From assembly GCA_035504095.1 (NCBI GenBank), contig DATJSN010000075.1:1-64000 (forward strand): a stretch of 64,000 nt of DNA, in the 5' to 3' direction. Of the stretch, positions 1-8,945 are shown in pieces. Under the pieces are notes generated by a model. It worked only from the letters and a program-made list of their open reading frames with translations, ran no database searches and was not told the origin of the DNA. Each line of letters begins with the position of its first letter. The first letter of the stretch is position 1. The position numbers were made by a program, and so were the translations under genes. The stretch comes from DATJSN01 sp035504095 (GTDB lineage: Bacteria > Planctomycetota > Phycisphaerae > WQYP01).

Positions 1-47
1 GGCTGAAGTAGAAAGTCTTGATGCGAATATAGCCAAAACACAAGTGC

Positions 48-2948
48 TTAGGTCAGTTTGTGCTTGGCGAAATCCCGCCCGGAACTCAGTGCCGCATCAA
101 TTTTTTCAATATCTTTTCCGCCGGCCATGGCCATTTGCGGCCGGCCCCCGCCGGAACCACCTACAATCGGCGCGACCTGTTTAACCCAGTCTCCGGCTTT
201 AATTTTTTCCACCAGTGAATCGCTAACCGCGGCAAGAAGATTAACTTTGGAAGGCAATGGATTGCCGTCTTTGTCGGTTTGCTCTTGAGTGGAAGCCAGC
301 AACAGGGCGACTTCCTGACCAGCAAAGCGTTTCTTGATCGAATCCATTGCGGATCGCAAAGTGTCGGGGTCGCCGTGATCCAGTTTACCGACGACTAATT
401 TAACTCCACCGACAATTTCAGAGCCGGAAATTAATTCTTCAATCCGGGCAGGCCGTGTCCGGCCGTCGGTCCCGGCAGCGGGAGATTCTGCTTTCTGCGA
501 TTTTTTTAGTTTTTCCTGCAACTCGCCGGCGGCTCCAAGGGCAGCTCGACGAACGCGCAAGGGAACGTCATGTTCGCGGGCAGCCTTTTGCAGCGCACTG
601 ATAAGCGTCGGCAATTGATCGTGAGAAGCTTTTTGACCATCGGCGATCAGACTAATGATGATCTGGCCCTGGCTTTGTGCCGACGAGGCGGCCTCTCCGG
701 TTAATGCTACTACGCGTCGGACGCCTTTGCTCACGGATTCTTCGGCGACGATAGTAAAAGAATTAATGTTGCCGGTGGATGGTAAATGTGTGCCGCCGCA
801 GAATTCGATGGAAAACTTCCGCCAATCCTGATTTTCCGGCTTAAGCAAAAGCTCTTCTACAGAAACACCGATGCTCACCACGCGCACCTGAGGGGGATAT
901 TTTTCGCCAAAAATGGCGCGAAGTGAAAAAATCTTTTTGGCCTCTTCCAGCGGAGCGATTTTGCTATAGACTTTGAGGTCTTTACCAATGGCCTCGGCGA
1001 CCAGGTCTTCCACGCGGGTAATTTCCTGGACGGTCATGGCCTGTGGCTGAGAAAAATCAAAACGGAGTTTCTGATCGTCCACCAGCGAGCCTTTCTGCTG
1101 GACGTGATCGCCGCACACTTCACGCAAAGCCCAGTTAAGAAGATGTGTGCCAGTGTGATTTTTTTCGACGCGCTGCCGGGCAGTGAAAATTTGCGCTGTA
1201 ACCGAATCGTCAGCCTGAAAACGGCCGGATTTAAAATGTCCGATGTGCAAAATATACCCATTGGAAACCCTGGTGTTTTCCACCACAAAAACCGAGCCGG
1301 TATCGGAAATAATTTCACCACAGTCGCCGATCTGGCCGCCCATTTCGGCGTAGAAATTGGTTTTATCTAAAATGAAAGCGACCCTGGACATTTCCAGTCC
1401 GGTTGATTCGCTCAGCAAACGTGCACCGTCCCAAATTGAAGCCAGGCGGGTACGGAGCGGTTTGGGGTCGTATTTGGCCTGATCATCGGTGGGACGAATA
1501 TGCAATGCGCCAAGTTCGGTAAGAACATTCGGCGGTAAGTCATCGAGACCATGCTGGTCGGATTTGCTCGCGGAGCGTGCAAGTTCGCGGGCTTCCAGCA
1601 TCAATTTTTCATAACCGGCGACATCCACGCCCAGGTTTTGCTCGCGTGCCATGATCTGGGTCAGATCGATGGGAAAACCGTAGGTGTCGTGCAGTTTGAA
1701 AGCATTTTCCGCGGAAATCACCGGCGTGGTGCGGCTCACGAAACGGGCTTGCTCGGCGGCAGCACCAAAAAGTTCCAACCCACGATCAAGCGTACGGCTG
1801 AAGCTTTCTTCCTCATCACGAATGCTCGCAGCGACCTGTTGAGGATTTTTCTTTAGTTCGGGAAATGCATCGGCCATGGAGTCGACAACGACCGGGACAA
1901 GCCGGTGCAAAAATGGCTCCCGCAAAGCCAGATTCTGCCGCCCGAAGCGCACAGCCCTGCGTAAAATCCGCCGCAGCACATAACCACGCCCCTCATTGCT
2001 CGGAACCGCGCCATCGGTAAGCGCGAATGTGAGGCAACGGATATGATCAGCGATAACGCGGAAAGCAATGTCTCGTGCCAGTGGGCGGTTTTGCGATTCT
2101 TCACGGCTGGCCTGATCGGTGCTGGGGAATAAACCGGTGTATTGCTGGGCGCACATCTCGCCTATCACTGTAAACAAAGGCGTCCAAAGATCGGTGGCAT
2201 AGTTGTCGTTTTTGCCCTGGATCACCTGGCAGATGCGCTCCAGCCCCATTCCAGTGTCGACGTGTTTTGCGGACAACGGGGTAAGCTTGCGATCGGCGTT
2301 ACGATTGTATTGGATGAAAACCAGGTTCCAGATTTCCATCACGCGCGGATCGGCGCCATTGATGAGTCCGCCGCCCGAAAGATCGGGCGTCCGGTCGATA
2401 AAAATTTCCGTGCATGGACCGCAAGGACCGGTCTCGCCCATTTCCCAGAAATTTTCTTCGACGAAGCGATGAATGTGGTCGTTGGGCATGCCGGTGATTT
2501 TTTTCCAAAGTTCAGCGGCTTCATCGTCTGCCGGCACGCCGTCGGCGGAATTCCCCGCGTAGACGCTTACATGAAGCCGCTTCGGGTCGAGCTTCCACAC
2601 CCGGGTAAGAAGTTCCCAGGCCATTTCAATCGCACCGTCCTTGAAATAATCGCCGAAACTCCAATTACCCAGCATTTCAAAAAACGTGTGATGGCGGCGC
2701 GAGCGGCCAACATCATCGAGGTCATTATGTTTGCCGCCGGCGCGAATGCACTTCTGGGTGTTGGCGACGCGTTTCCAGGGGGCCTTTTGGGTCCCCAGAA
2801 AATAAGGTTTAAACTGATTCATTCCAGCATTGGTAAACAGCAGCGTCGGATCATCGTGCGGCACCACCGGGCTGGATGGTACGAACTGATGCCCATGGTG
2901 CTTAACGAAAAAATCAATGAACTGTCGGCGTATCTCACGGGACGTCAT
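48..2948 (-). CDS. alaS: alanine--tRNA ligase
   Basis: Charges tRNA-Ala with alanine in the cytoplasm and hydrolyses mischarged Ser/Gly-tRNA. The N-terminal class II core opens with REIRRQFIDFF and FTNAGMNQFKPYFLG. The editing-domain zinc ligands are visible as HTGTH (about residues 597-601) and CGGTH (about 717-721). The C-terminal C-Ala/DHHA1 region carries GGSGGGRPQMAMAGG near residue 928. At 966 residues it is longer than the usual 875 or so, with a somewhat extended linker before C-Ala. ATG at 2948 has GGAG about 10 nt upstream. It is monocistronic here; an imperfect inverted repeat (about 32-72) spans the stop codon. Identification is very secure. Confidence 0.98.
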   Translation of the reverse strand: MTSREIRRQFIDFFVKHHGHQFVPSSPVVPHDDPTLLFTNAGMNQFKPYFLGTQKAPWKRVANTQKCIRAGGKHNDLDDVGRSRRHHTFFEMLGNWSFGDYFKDGAIEMAWELLTRVWKLDPKRLHVSVYAGNSADGVPADDEAAELWKKITGMPNDHIHRFVEENFWEMGETGPCGPCTEIFIDRTPDLSGGGLINGADPRVMEIWNLVFIQYNRNADRKLTPLSAKHVDTGMGLERICQVIQGKNDNYATDLWTPLFTVIGEMCAQQYTGLFPSTDQASREESQNRPLARDIAFRVIADHIRCLTFALTDGAVPSNEGRGYVLRRILRRAVRFGRQNLALREPFLHRLVPVVVDSMADAFPELKKNPQQVAASIRDEEESFSRTLDRGLELFGAAAEQARFVSRTTPVISAENAFKLHDTYGFPIDLTQIMAREQNLGVDVAGYEKLMLEARELARSASKSDQHGLDDLPPNVLTELGALHIRPTDDQAKYDPKPLRTRLASIWDGARLLSESTGLEMSRVAFILDKTNFYAEMGGQIGDCGEIISDTGSVFVVENTRVSNGYILHIGHFKSGRFQADDSVTAQIFTARQRVEKNHTGTHLLNWALREVCGDHVQQKGSLVDDQKLRFDFSQPQAMTVQEITRVEDLVAEAIGKDLKVYSKIAPLEEAKKIFSLRAIFGEKYPPQVRVVSIGVSVEELLLKPENQDWRKFSIEFCGGTHLPSTGNINSFTIVAEESVSKGVRRVVALTGEAASSAQSQGQIIISLIADGQKASHDQLPTLISALQKAAREHDVPLRVRRAALGAAGELQEKLKKSQKAESPAAGTDGRTRPARIEELISGSEIVGGVKLVVGKLDHGDPDTLRSAMDSIKKRFAGQEVALLLASTQEQTDKDGNPLPSKVNLLAAVSDSLVEKIKAGDWVKQVAPIVGGSGGGRPQMAMAGGKDIEKIDAALSSGRDFAKHKLT

Positions 2949-3067
2949 TTAAGTGATTCTCCGGGTGATAACAAGACCAGTAATTGTAACCCGGCAACGC
3001 GGAGTTGACTACGGCGCCCCAGCGGTACAAAGAAGAAAAAGCCCTTGAATTAAGGCATAATAAAAGC

Positions 3068-3739
3068 ATGACCATCCTGTATTTCGACCATTCCCACCTC
3101 CGGCCATCCCTCCAGAAGGCTCTCGACGCCCAGCTCGGTCCCGACGAACTTCTCGTCTGGACTGATCAACCCCGCGCCGCCCAATTAATAGAACGCGGCC
3201 TGCGCAGCCTCATAATGCCGTTTATCTTCGGGATCTTCGCTGCGATCCCGCTTCTCAATGGCCTTCGTCATTTCGATACCGATCTATTTTTTCTCCTTCT
3301 GACATTGTTTGGCGCCATCTCGGCCCCGATTATTCTTTTCACGCGTGTCACGCGCATGGCCTATGTGCTCACCAACAAACGGGCGATGGTAATCTCCGGC
3401 ACAGGAAAAAAGACGCAGGTGCAGAGTTTTTTACCCAAAGATTTGCAAACGCTGGACGTCAAACAGAATGCCGATGGCACTGGCGACATCGTCTTCAGTT
3501 CCACCTCAGGCCAGCTTTGGGACCCCAAGACGATGAGCACGCCGCGAAACAAAAACCTTGCCCGCCCTTTTCATTTCGCTTTTGGTAATGCGCAGTTCGC
3601 CAAACACACCCGCAAAAAAAAGGGGCTAATCTCCCCGGGCTTTTATGGCCTACGCGAAGTCAAACGAGTTGAGTCATTACTAAAGGCGTTGGCCAGCAGC
3701 GTGCAATCCGCTCCGCCGGTGGAAACTGTTGCCTCCTGA
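3068..3739 (+). CDS. bacterial PH-domain (YdbT-like) membrane protein
   Basis: About 223 residues. Two adjacent hydrophobic segments (roughly residues 45-63 and 70-90) are followed by YVLTNKRAMVISG, the signature opening of the bPH2/YdbT pleckstrin-like domain, then a soluble tail. Proteins of this family are membrane-anchored and of poorly defined role. I chose ATG 3068; an in-frame TTG at 3005 would lengthen the protein by 21 residues, but its only GGAG directly abuts the codon. It is divergent from alaS and convergent with the channel gene. Family assignment rests on the LTNKR motif and topology; function is unknown. Confidence 0.75.
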   Translation: MTILYFDHSHLRPSLQKALDAQLGPDELLVWTDQPRAAQLIERGLRSLIMPFIFGIFAAIPLLNGLRHFDTDLFFLLLTLFGAISAPIILFTRVTRMAYVLTNKRAMVISGTGKKTQVQSFLPKDLQTLDVKQNADGTGDIVFSSTSGQLWDPKTMSTPRNKNLARPFHFAFGNAQFAKHTRKKKGLISPGFYGLREVKRVESLLKALASSVQSAPPVETVAS

Positions 3740-3762
3740 CCGAATGCCGGAGAATATGAAAA

Positions 3763-4791
3763 TCAGACCGTGGCAAGCAAATCGATTTTTTCCGGCCAGA
3801 TGTCCCGCCAGGTCCACCCTTCGATGGCGGCCAGTTTGCCCAGCAACCGACGGCGTTCTTCCATATTGGCGATCGCCGCATCAAAAGTTTCGTCATCCAC
3901 GACCAGAATCCCCAGTTCACGCAGCGGTTCAAGCGACGGAAGCGGGGGGTCCCCCTCGTCATGAACATATTGAAATATCGGTCTAACGGTGACCAGGTAC
4001 TCATTAATCACTTCGCGCATGGCGCCTAATGTGGGCAGGTTCAGACTGCAGCCGCGCTGCAGGCCGCACTCCAGAACGGTGATGGCTTCGTCAAGCATGG
4101 CAATATTGGTTCCTGCGGAAGCCGAACGCTTGGACGATCGGAACCCATGCAGAAGCGGATAGGTCATGTGGCTTTCGCCCAGCAGAGCGACGAGTTGGCT
4201 GATCGATTGAAAATGCGGCTGCAGGGCGGAAGTATCCGTGCCGTCCCAGGCACGAAAAATTATATCCAGTGGATTTTTCCCCAACGCCCAGATGCACACA
4301 GCTACCTGCCGCTTTTGTGTCGCCGCGGAAATGACGGGAACCAGGTAAGAAAGCGCCGCGCCAAAAAGAAAAAATCCCATGCCGCAGCACAGATCGGTCA
4401 AAACTTCAAAAAGATGTCCCTGCGGAATAAAATCACCCATACCCAGGGTAAAAATGGTGTAACCGGTGTAATAAGCCCGCTGAAAAAAATCTGCTTGAGC
4501 TCGCGTCATTTCATTCACGATGGCTCCCGGCCATGAGCAGAAAATCAGCGTCCAGCCAAGCCAGATCAAAAGAGTCCAGGTAAGAATTGCGGCATTGATG
4601 CCCAGCAGCCCTCCCCAGGCCAGTACACGCCGGCTGTGTGTTTTTTTACTAATGGCGCGAAGAACCTGTCCGATCGATACCCCGATGCGCAAACTTAATG
4701 GGCCGACGCCTTCAAGAAATGCCGTCCATAACAGATCGATTGTTGTTAGAACAATGATGGCTATCCCAAGCAGGGCAGAAAAAATACCCAT
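3763..4791 (-). CDS. two-pore-helix type potassium channel-like membrane protein
   Basis: 342 residues. Hydrophobic segments lie near residues 3-25, 60-88 and 128-157. Between the last two is a pore-like TLGMGDF (about 115-121), resembling the K+ selectivity filter T-x-G-x-G-D of Ion_trans_2 channels. The C-terminal half is a soluble helical domain of unknown role without a recognisable RCK Rossmann motif. The Met in the filter (TLGMGD rather than TVGYGD) means K+ selectivity is inferred, not shown. It is a single gene on the minus strand, downstream of the dsbA-like/peroxiredoxin pair. Confidence 0.75.
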   Translation of the reverse strand: MGIFSALLGIAIIVLTTIDLLWTAFLEGVGPLSLRIGVSIGQVLRAISKKTHSRRVLAWGGLLGINAAILTWTLLIWLGWTLIFCSWPGAIVNEMTRAQADFFQRAYYTGYTIFTLGMGDFIPQGHLFEVLTDLCCGMGFFLFGAALSYLVPVISAATQKRQVAVCIWALGKNPLDIIFRAWDGTDTSALQPHFQSISQLVALLGESHMTYPLLHGFRSSKRSASAGTNIAMLDEAITVLECGLQRGCSLNLPTLGAMREVINEYLVTVRPIFQYVHDEGDPPLPSLEPLRELGILVVDDETFDAAIANMEERRRLLGKLAAIEGWTWRDIWPEKIDLLATV

Positions 4792-4853
4792 GGTTTAGAG
4801 CTCGTTAAATTATGAATCGGGTTCTGGACCCGTTTCATAAAGGTTCCTGGACT

Positions 4854-5426
4854 TTATGCCGGGGCATTTGGCGGATTATCACCGGTTCCGGCGGCAGCCT
4901 CAATCGCGGAAAAAAGTGATGTTCTGTTCAAATCGCCGTCATGGCGCAGCCCCTGGATATAAAACGTCGGCGTAGTATTCACGCCGCTGCGAATGCCGCC
5001 GGCCATATTGGCGCGTACCTGGGCATAAATCGCTTCTGAATCCATGGCTGCGGAAAAAGTATCGACGTTAAAACCGAGTTGCCGGGCATACTCCAGTATC
5101 TGCTCGCGATTGAGGTTTTTGGGCTGGCTGAAAAGCAATTCGTGCATATCCCAAAATTTGTCGCCTGCGGCTTCAGCCGCCTGGGCGGTGGGGCGAGCCA
5201 TCGGGTGCATTTTAGACAGTGGAAAATGCCGCCAGATAAAGCGAATACGGCCGGCATAATGGGCGAGAACTTCCTTTACAACTTTGTGCATGGCAATGCA
5301 GTGGACGCATTGATAGTCACCATATTCAACAAGCTGAATCGGAGCGTCGGCGGGGCCCAGCGAGTGATCCTCCGGACTGGGAGGGACTTTAAGCGCCGGC
5401 CGCTCAGGCTGTTCATGTATTCTCAT
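4854..5426 (-). CDS. DsbA-family thioredoxin-fold oxidoreductase
   Basis: 190 residues. A DsbA/Thioredoxin_4 fold is indicated by VEYGDYQCVHC with a CVHC redox pair (Cys40, Cys43) and the cis-Pro loop TTPTFYIQG. No signal peptide is seen, so a cytoplasmic location is inferred; relatives act as protein disulfide reductases or partners of peroxiredoxins. The stop of the upstream peroxiredoxin lies 10 nt away, so the two are almost certainly one transcript, suggesting this protein may reduce that enzyme. ATG at 5426 has a weak GAG upstream. Family secure, specific substrate unknown. Confidence 0.88.
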   Translation of the reverse strand: MRIHEQPERPALKVPPSPEDHSLGPADAPIQLVEYGDYQCVHCIAMHKVVKEVLAHYAGRIRFIWRHFPLSKMHPMARPTAQAAEAAGDKFWDMHELLFSQPKNLNREQILEYARQLGFNVDTFSAAMDSEAIYAQVRANMAGGIRSGVNTTPTFYIQGLRHDGDLNRTSLFSAIEAAAGTGDNPPNAPA

Positions 5427-5436
5427 TCAGAAATTC

Positions 5437-5943
5437 TCAGGCGGTCGCGGGAGCGAGCGATTCAAGCGCAGCGAGAATTCCCTCGGCGCCGGGGTTGACT
5501 TCAATCGGAGAAATATATTTCCAGCGGATGATGCCTTCGGCGTCGATGACAAAAATAGCCCGCTCGCTTACGCCGTCCGGTTCGCGGTATACGCCGTAGA
5601 GCTGGGAGACTTTTCCTTTCGGGTGATTGTCCGCCAGAAGCGGAAACTCTAAATTGCGGAAATCGGCGTAGGCTTTGTGGCACCAGGGACCGTCAACGGA
5701 AATGCCGACAAGCAAAGCATTATGGCGCGTAAATTCTTCGAGGATTTCGTTATAGAGTGCGAGCTGGTCGCCGCAGACAGGACTGAAATCCGCAGGGTAA
5801 AAAACCAGCACGCGCGGTCTGCCATTGGTTTTGCTCAGCGTCCACGACTCGTCGGGCGCAGCAGGAAGAGTAAAGTCGGGCGCCCGATAAGATACCGAAG
5901 CGAGCTGGACTTCACGGCGTGTACATATATCTTGTCTGCTCAT
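5437..5943 (-). CDS. peroxiredoxin (AhpC/TSA, AhpE/BCP-like)
   Basis: 168 residues. A thiol peroxidase reducing H2O2 or organic peroxides. The active-site P-x3-S-x2-C reads PADFSPVC with peroxidatic Cys57; downstream SVDGPWCHKAYADF and FPLLADNHPKGKVSQLYGVY are typical of the family. A second cysteine in GPWCHK is a possible resolving residue. ATG 5943 is preferred because GGAG sits 9 nt upstream; a GTG at 5958 overlaps that ribosome-binding site and would add five residues. It is the first gene of the pair with the DsbA-like protein, its probable reductant. Confidence 0.92.
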   Translation of the reverse strand: MSRQDICTRREVQLASVSYRAPDFTLPAAPDESWTLSKTNGRPRVLVFYPADFSPVCGDQLALYNEILEEFTRHNALLVGISVDGPWCHKAYADFRNLEFPLLADNHPKGKVSQLYGVYREPDGVSERAIFVIDAEGIIRWKYISPIEVNPGAEGILAALESLAPATA

Positions 5944-6033
5944 GATTTGGTTCTCCACAATCAGGTCAAAGCGACTGTTGTAATCTTATAATGGTAGGCG
6001 CCAAAGTGGTAGGAGACACTAATGCCTCTAAAA

Positions 6034-7308
6034 TTAAACCTTACCCCCGATATCACGACGAAATTGCATGCCGGGGAAATGGATTTTTTCGACGGCGGCG
6101 TAGGCCTTTAGACGGGCTTCAGCCAGATCATCGCCCAGCGCGCACACACTAAGCACGCGCCCGCCGCTGGTGACGAGTTTGCCCTCCTTTAATGTTGTGC
6201 CGGCGTGAAACACTTTTACATCAGGCAAAGCGGCGGCCTGATCAATTCCCGTAATCGGAACACCGCGGACAACCTGATCATCAGGCTTCCAGCCATAACC
6301 TTCGCTGGCCAAAACAACGCAAACCGCAGCGCGAGGATCCCAATCAATTGTAATTTGATCCAGTTTGCGATCAATACAGGCGAGCATGACTTCAACGAGG
6401 TCGCTCTTAAAACGCATGAATAAGGCCTGGGCTTCCGGATCGCCGAAGCGGCAGTTGAATTCCAGCGTTTTAGGCCCGGCGGCGGTGAGCATCAGACCAA
6501 CATAAATAATGCCGCAATAATCAATTTCATGCCGGCAGAGGGTGTCCAGCAGCGGCACAATAATTTCGCTTTCGACTTTTGTTACCAATTCGTCGGTCAA
6601 TAGCGGAGCGGGGCTGTAAGCGCCCATGCCGCCCGTGTTGGGACCCGTGTCATTTTCACCGATGCGTTTGTGATCCTGAGCGGATTCAAGCAGGTACGCC
6701 GATCGCCCATCGATAAAAGCCAGCAGCGAAATTTCCGGACCATCTAGACGCTCTTCAATGACGACGGAATTGCCCGCAGCGCCAAAAATCTTTTTTGCCA
6801 TGATGTTGCGCACCACGTCGAGTGCTTCAACGGGGTCACGGCACATGATTACGCCTTTGCCACGTGCCAGGCCGGCGGCTTTAACCACCAGCGGTTCATT
6901 GCGGCTTTCCACAAAGGCCATGGCGTCGCGCATGGAGGTAAAACAGCGCCCTTCGGCGGTGGGAATCAGCGCTTCACGCATGATTTTTTTGGAAAAAGTT
7001 TTATCCGCTTCGAGTTGGGCTCCGGCGCGCGTGGGTCCGAAGACGCGGATTTTTTTTTCAGCCAAAGCGTCCACCAGACCCAGGGCCAGTGGATCCTCCG
7101 GACCTACGACGACCAGATCAATTTTTTGAGCAACGGCGAATTTAACCAGATCAGCGACTGCGTCAGCTTTGATCGGGACAAGTTCGCCAAGCTGGGCCAT
7201 GCCGGGGTTACCGGGCGTTATGAAAAGTGAATCACACAGGGGACTGGATTTAATTTTCCATGCCAGAACATGTTCACGTCCCCCGGAGCCAATCAGCAGT
7301 ATTTTCAT
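6034..7308 (-). CDS. purD: phosphoribosylamine--glycine ligase
   Basis: 424 residues, the usual length. ATP-dependent ligation of glycine to 5-phosphoribosylamine, the second step of de novo purine synthesis. The N-terminal domain starts MKILLIGSGGREH; the ATP-grasp shows VVGPEDPLALGL, KAAGLARGKGV and NTGGMGAYSPAP, followed by LEFNCRFGDPEAQ. No good Shine-Dalgarno precedes the ATG. It lies 24 nt downstream of leuD on the same strand and probably shares its transcript, an unusual purine/leucine pairing. Identification certain. Confidence 0.98.
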   Translation of the reverse strand: MKILLIGSGGREHVLAWKIKSSPLCDSLFITPGNPGMAQLGELVPIKADAVADLVKFAVAQKIDLVVVGPEDPLALGLVDALAEKKIRVFGPTRAGAQLEADKTFSKKIMREALIPTAEGRCFTSMRDAMAFVESRNEPLVVKAAGLARGKGVIMCRDPVEALDVVRNIMAKKIFGAAGNSVVIEERLDGPEISLLAFIDGRSAYLLESAQDHKRIGENDTGPNTGGMGAYSPAPLLTDELVTKVESEIIVPLLDTLCRHEIDYCGIIYVGLMLTAAGPKTLEFNCRFGDPEAQALFMRFKSDLVEVMLACIDRKLDQITIDWDPRAAVCVVLASEGYGWKPDDQVVRGVPITGIDQAAALPDVKVFHAGTTLKEGKLVTSGGRVLSVCALGDDLAEARLKAYAAVEKIHFPGMQFRRDIGGKV

Positions 7309-7332
7309 CTGTCAAATAAGAGCCTGTAAGAT

Positions 7333-7896
7333 TTATTTCTTGAGCATTCCGATTTGGCGTGCGTATTCAAACACGCCGCCGCTTTGAATCACAGGCGCCA
7401 CATCACCCAGCGGTTTGAGTTTGTGGGTGGTGTTGCGCGTGACATTGGTGAGCAGGTTTTTGTCCAGATCGACAATAAGCTCGTCGCCGGTGGAAATTTT
7501 ATCGACCAGCCGTTCGGTGGTTTCCAAAGGGATCAGGTAGCCGCCGTTGACGCTGTTACGGAAAAAAATGCGGGCATAAAATTCGGCGATCACCAGGCGG
7601 ACGCCGGCCTCGGCCATGGCCAGAGGGGCATGTTCGCGCGAGCTGCCGCAGCCGAAGTTTTTCCCTCCGATGACAATGTTAAAATCGCTTTTGAATTCAT
7701 TAGGGCGTACGAAGCGGATATTTCCCGCCGGCAGGCCGCTTTGGTCGGCGGGCACGCCATCCATGGCATACATGCCAAAGTATTTGCGTTCGCTCGGATC
7801 CGCGGGGTTATAGCTGAGGTATTTAGCGGGGATAATCTGGTCGGTATCGATATTATCGCCGAGGACAAAAGCCTTTCCCTTGATGATGTTCTGCAT
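7333..7896 (-). CDS. leuD: 3-isopropylmalate dehydratase small subunit
   Basis: 187 residues. The small (swivel-domain) subunit that works with LeuC to isomerise isopropylmalate in leucine synthesis. Motifs: GDNIDTDQIIPAKYL at the N-terminus, FGCGSSREHAPLAMAEAG, and FYARIFFRNSVNGG. The size is between the E. coli-type (about 200) and archaeal-type (about 163) subunits, so a homoaconitase or other small subunit cannot be excluded. ATG has AAGGA about 9 nt upstream. No leuC is in the window. It leads a probable leuD-purD transcript from the promoter proposed just upstream. Confidence 0.92.
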   Translation of the reverse strand: MQNIIKGKAFVLGDNIDTDQIIPAKYLSYNPADPSERKYFGMYAMDGVPADQSGLPAGNIRFVRPNEFKSDFNIVIGGKNFGCGSSREHAPLAMAEAGVRLVIAEFYARIFFRNSVNGGYLIPLETTERLVDKISTGDELIVDLDKNLLTNVTRNTTHKLKPLGDVAPVIQSGGVFEYARQIGMLKK

Positions 7897-7937
7897 GATG
7901 TTTTCCTTATCGTTCCTGAACCAACGCCGGGAACTAA

Positions 7938-7966
7938 AGTGTAGGACAATAAAAGGGTCTAAACAA
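7938..7966 (-). promoter_or_regulatory. probable promoter of leuD-purD
   Basis: On the minus strand TTGTTT (7961-7966) and TACACT (7938-7943) are separated by exactly 17 nt, about 40 nt before the leuD start. The -10 matches consensus at four of six positions and the -35 at three. The rest of the 7897-8119 gap holds no other recognisable gene. Confidence 0.35.
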
Positions 7967-8119
7967 GAGCGGCGCGGACACTGTTTTCAGATTTCAGTTA
8001 TCAGATAACGAATATCACGTTTCACATTAAAGCAGCTATGGGAAATTTGGCGGGGCGTTTATGATGCCCGCGATTTAGCGAGGTGATTGGCCGCCTCTTT
8101 GGCGAATCGGGTTTTAATT

Positions 8120-8890
8120 ATGGCTAAGCAAAAGTCGCAGCCGCGCTGGTTAAATTTCGGCTCCGAGGAAACATACTTCGACCACACACACCGGCCGTTG
8201 CAGTGCCTTATCTTCATTTCGCCGCTCTTGCTGATTTACCAGATCGGCATCTCCATACACCCCTGGACGCCGCGGGCCGATCACCTGCCGAATGTGATCG
8301 CGTTTGAACTGATCCTGCAGTTTTTCGCGCTTTTTGGCGCGGTAGGGGTGTATTTGCCGCTTATGTGTGTGGTGGCCATTTTGCTGGGTTGGCATATCTC
8401 ACGCCGCGACCCCTGGCGCATCGAACCGGGGCTTTACTTCGGCATGGCCGGCGAAAGTTTTCTCTGGGCGATTCCGATGCTGCTGATGGCGGCGCTTGTA
8501 GCCAGGGGCGCACCGCTGAGCGAGCACTCCGGCGGCTTGCACGAACTGAGCTGGCAGACGCGGGCCGTGCTCTCCATCGGCGCGGGCGTATATGAAGAAC
8601 TTCTATTTAGACTCATGCTGATTACGTTTTTGAATATCCTCCTGGTGGATATATTCCGTCTCTCGCTGGGCAAGGCCATTCCGCTGATCCTGATTATTTC
8701 GGCGGTGCTTTTTTCGCTCTATCACTACCTGGGTGACGAACAATTTACCTGGCCGACATTTATATTCAGGACGGTCGCGGGACTTTACTTCGCCGGTTTG
8801 TTTATTTTCCGCGGCTTCGGAATCGATGTGGCGGCACATTCAATTTATGATCTGATGGTCGTGGCCCTGCAGACGGCGGCAGGCGGCTAA
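8120..8890 (+). CDS. CPBP-family intramembrane metalloprotease
   Basis: 256 residues, about six hydrophobic segments. The Abi/CPBP (type II CAAX prenyl protease-like) motifs are present: EELLFR (Glu159, Glu160, Arg164), FSLYH with His202, and HSIYD with His240 and Asp244 (Asn in many relatives). Bacterial members are intramembrane proteases of mostly unknown substrate. ATG 8120 is chosen; an in-frame TTG at 8087 has an AGG only a few bases upstream and would add 11 non-conserved residues. It converges on cmk-plsC. The stop codon lies inside a GGCGGC/GCCGCC palindrome. Confidence 0.85.
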   Translation: MAKQKSQPRWLNFGSEETYFDHTHRPLQCLIFISPLLLIYQIGISIHPWTPRADHLPNVIAFELILQFFALFGAVGVYLPLMCVVAILLGWHISRRDPWRIEPGLYFGMAGESFLWAIPMLLMAALVARGAPLSEHSGGLHELSWQTRAVLSIGAGVYEELLFRLMLITFLNILLVDIFRLSLGKAIPLILIISAVLFSLYHYLGDEQFTWPTFIFRTVAGLYFAGLFIFRGFGIDVAAHSIYDLMVVALQTAAGG

Positions 8891-8936
8891 GCCGCCAGGT
8901 AAAAATTGAAAATTGACACCCGGGATGTCCATCCCA
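8882..8936. repeat. palindromes at the CPBP stop codon
   Basis: GGCGGC (8882-8887) and GCCGCC (8891-8896) flank the TAA stop exactly. A second hairpin GGGAT-gtcc-ATCCC (8922-8935) follows, ending in a 'cccacat' phrase seen again near 50985. Located between two convergent genes, it could end transcription in both directions, although no U-tract follows. Confidence 0.5.
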
Positions 8937-8945
8937 CATTTTAAA

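Noticed and set aside
2142..3008. 288-codon open frame on the plus strand
   Set aside because: It lies wholly antisense to the alaS catalytic core, has no family motifs and is a by-product of codon use.
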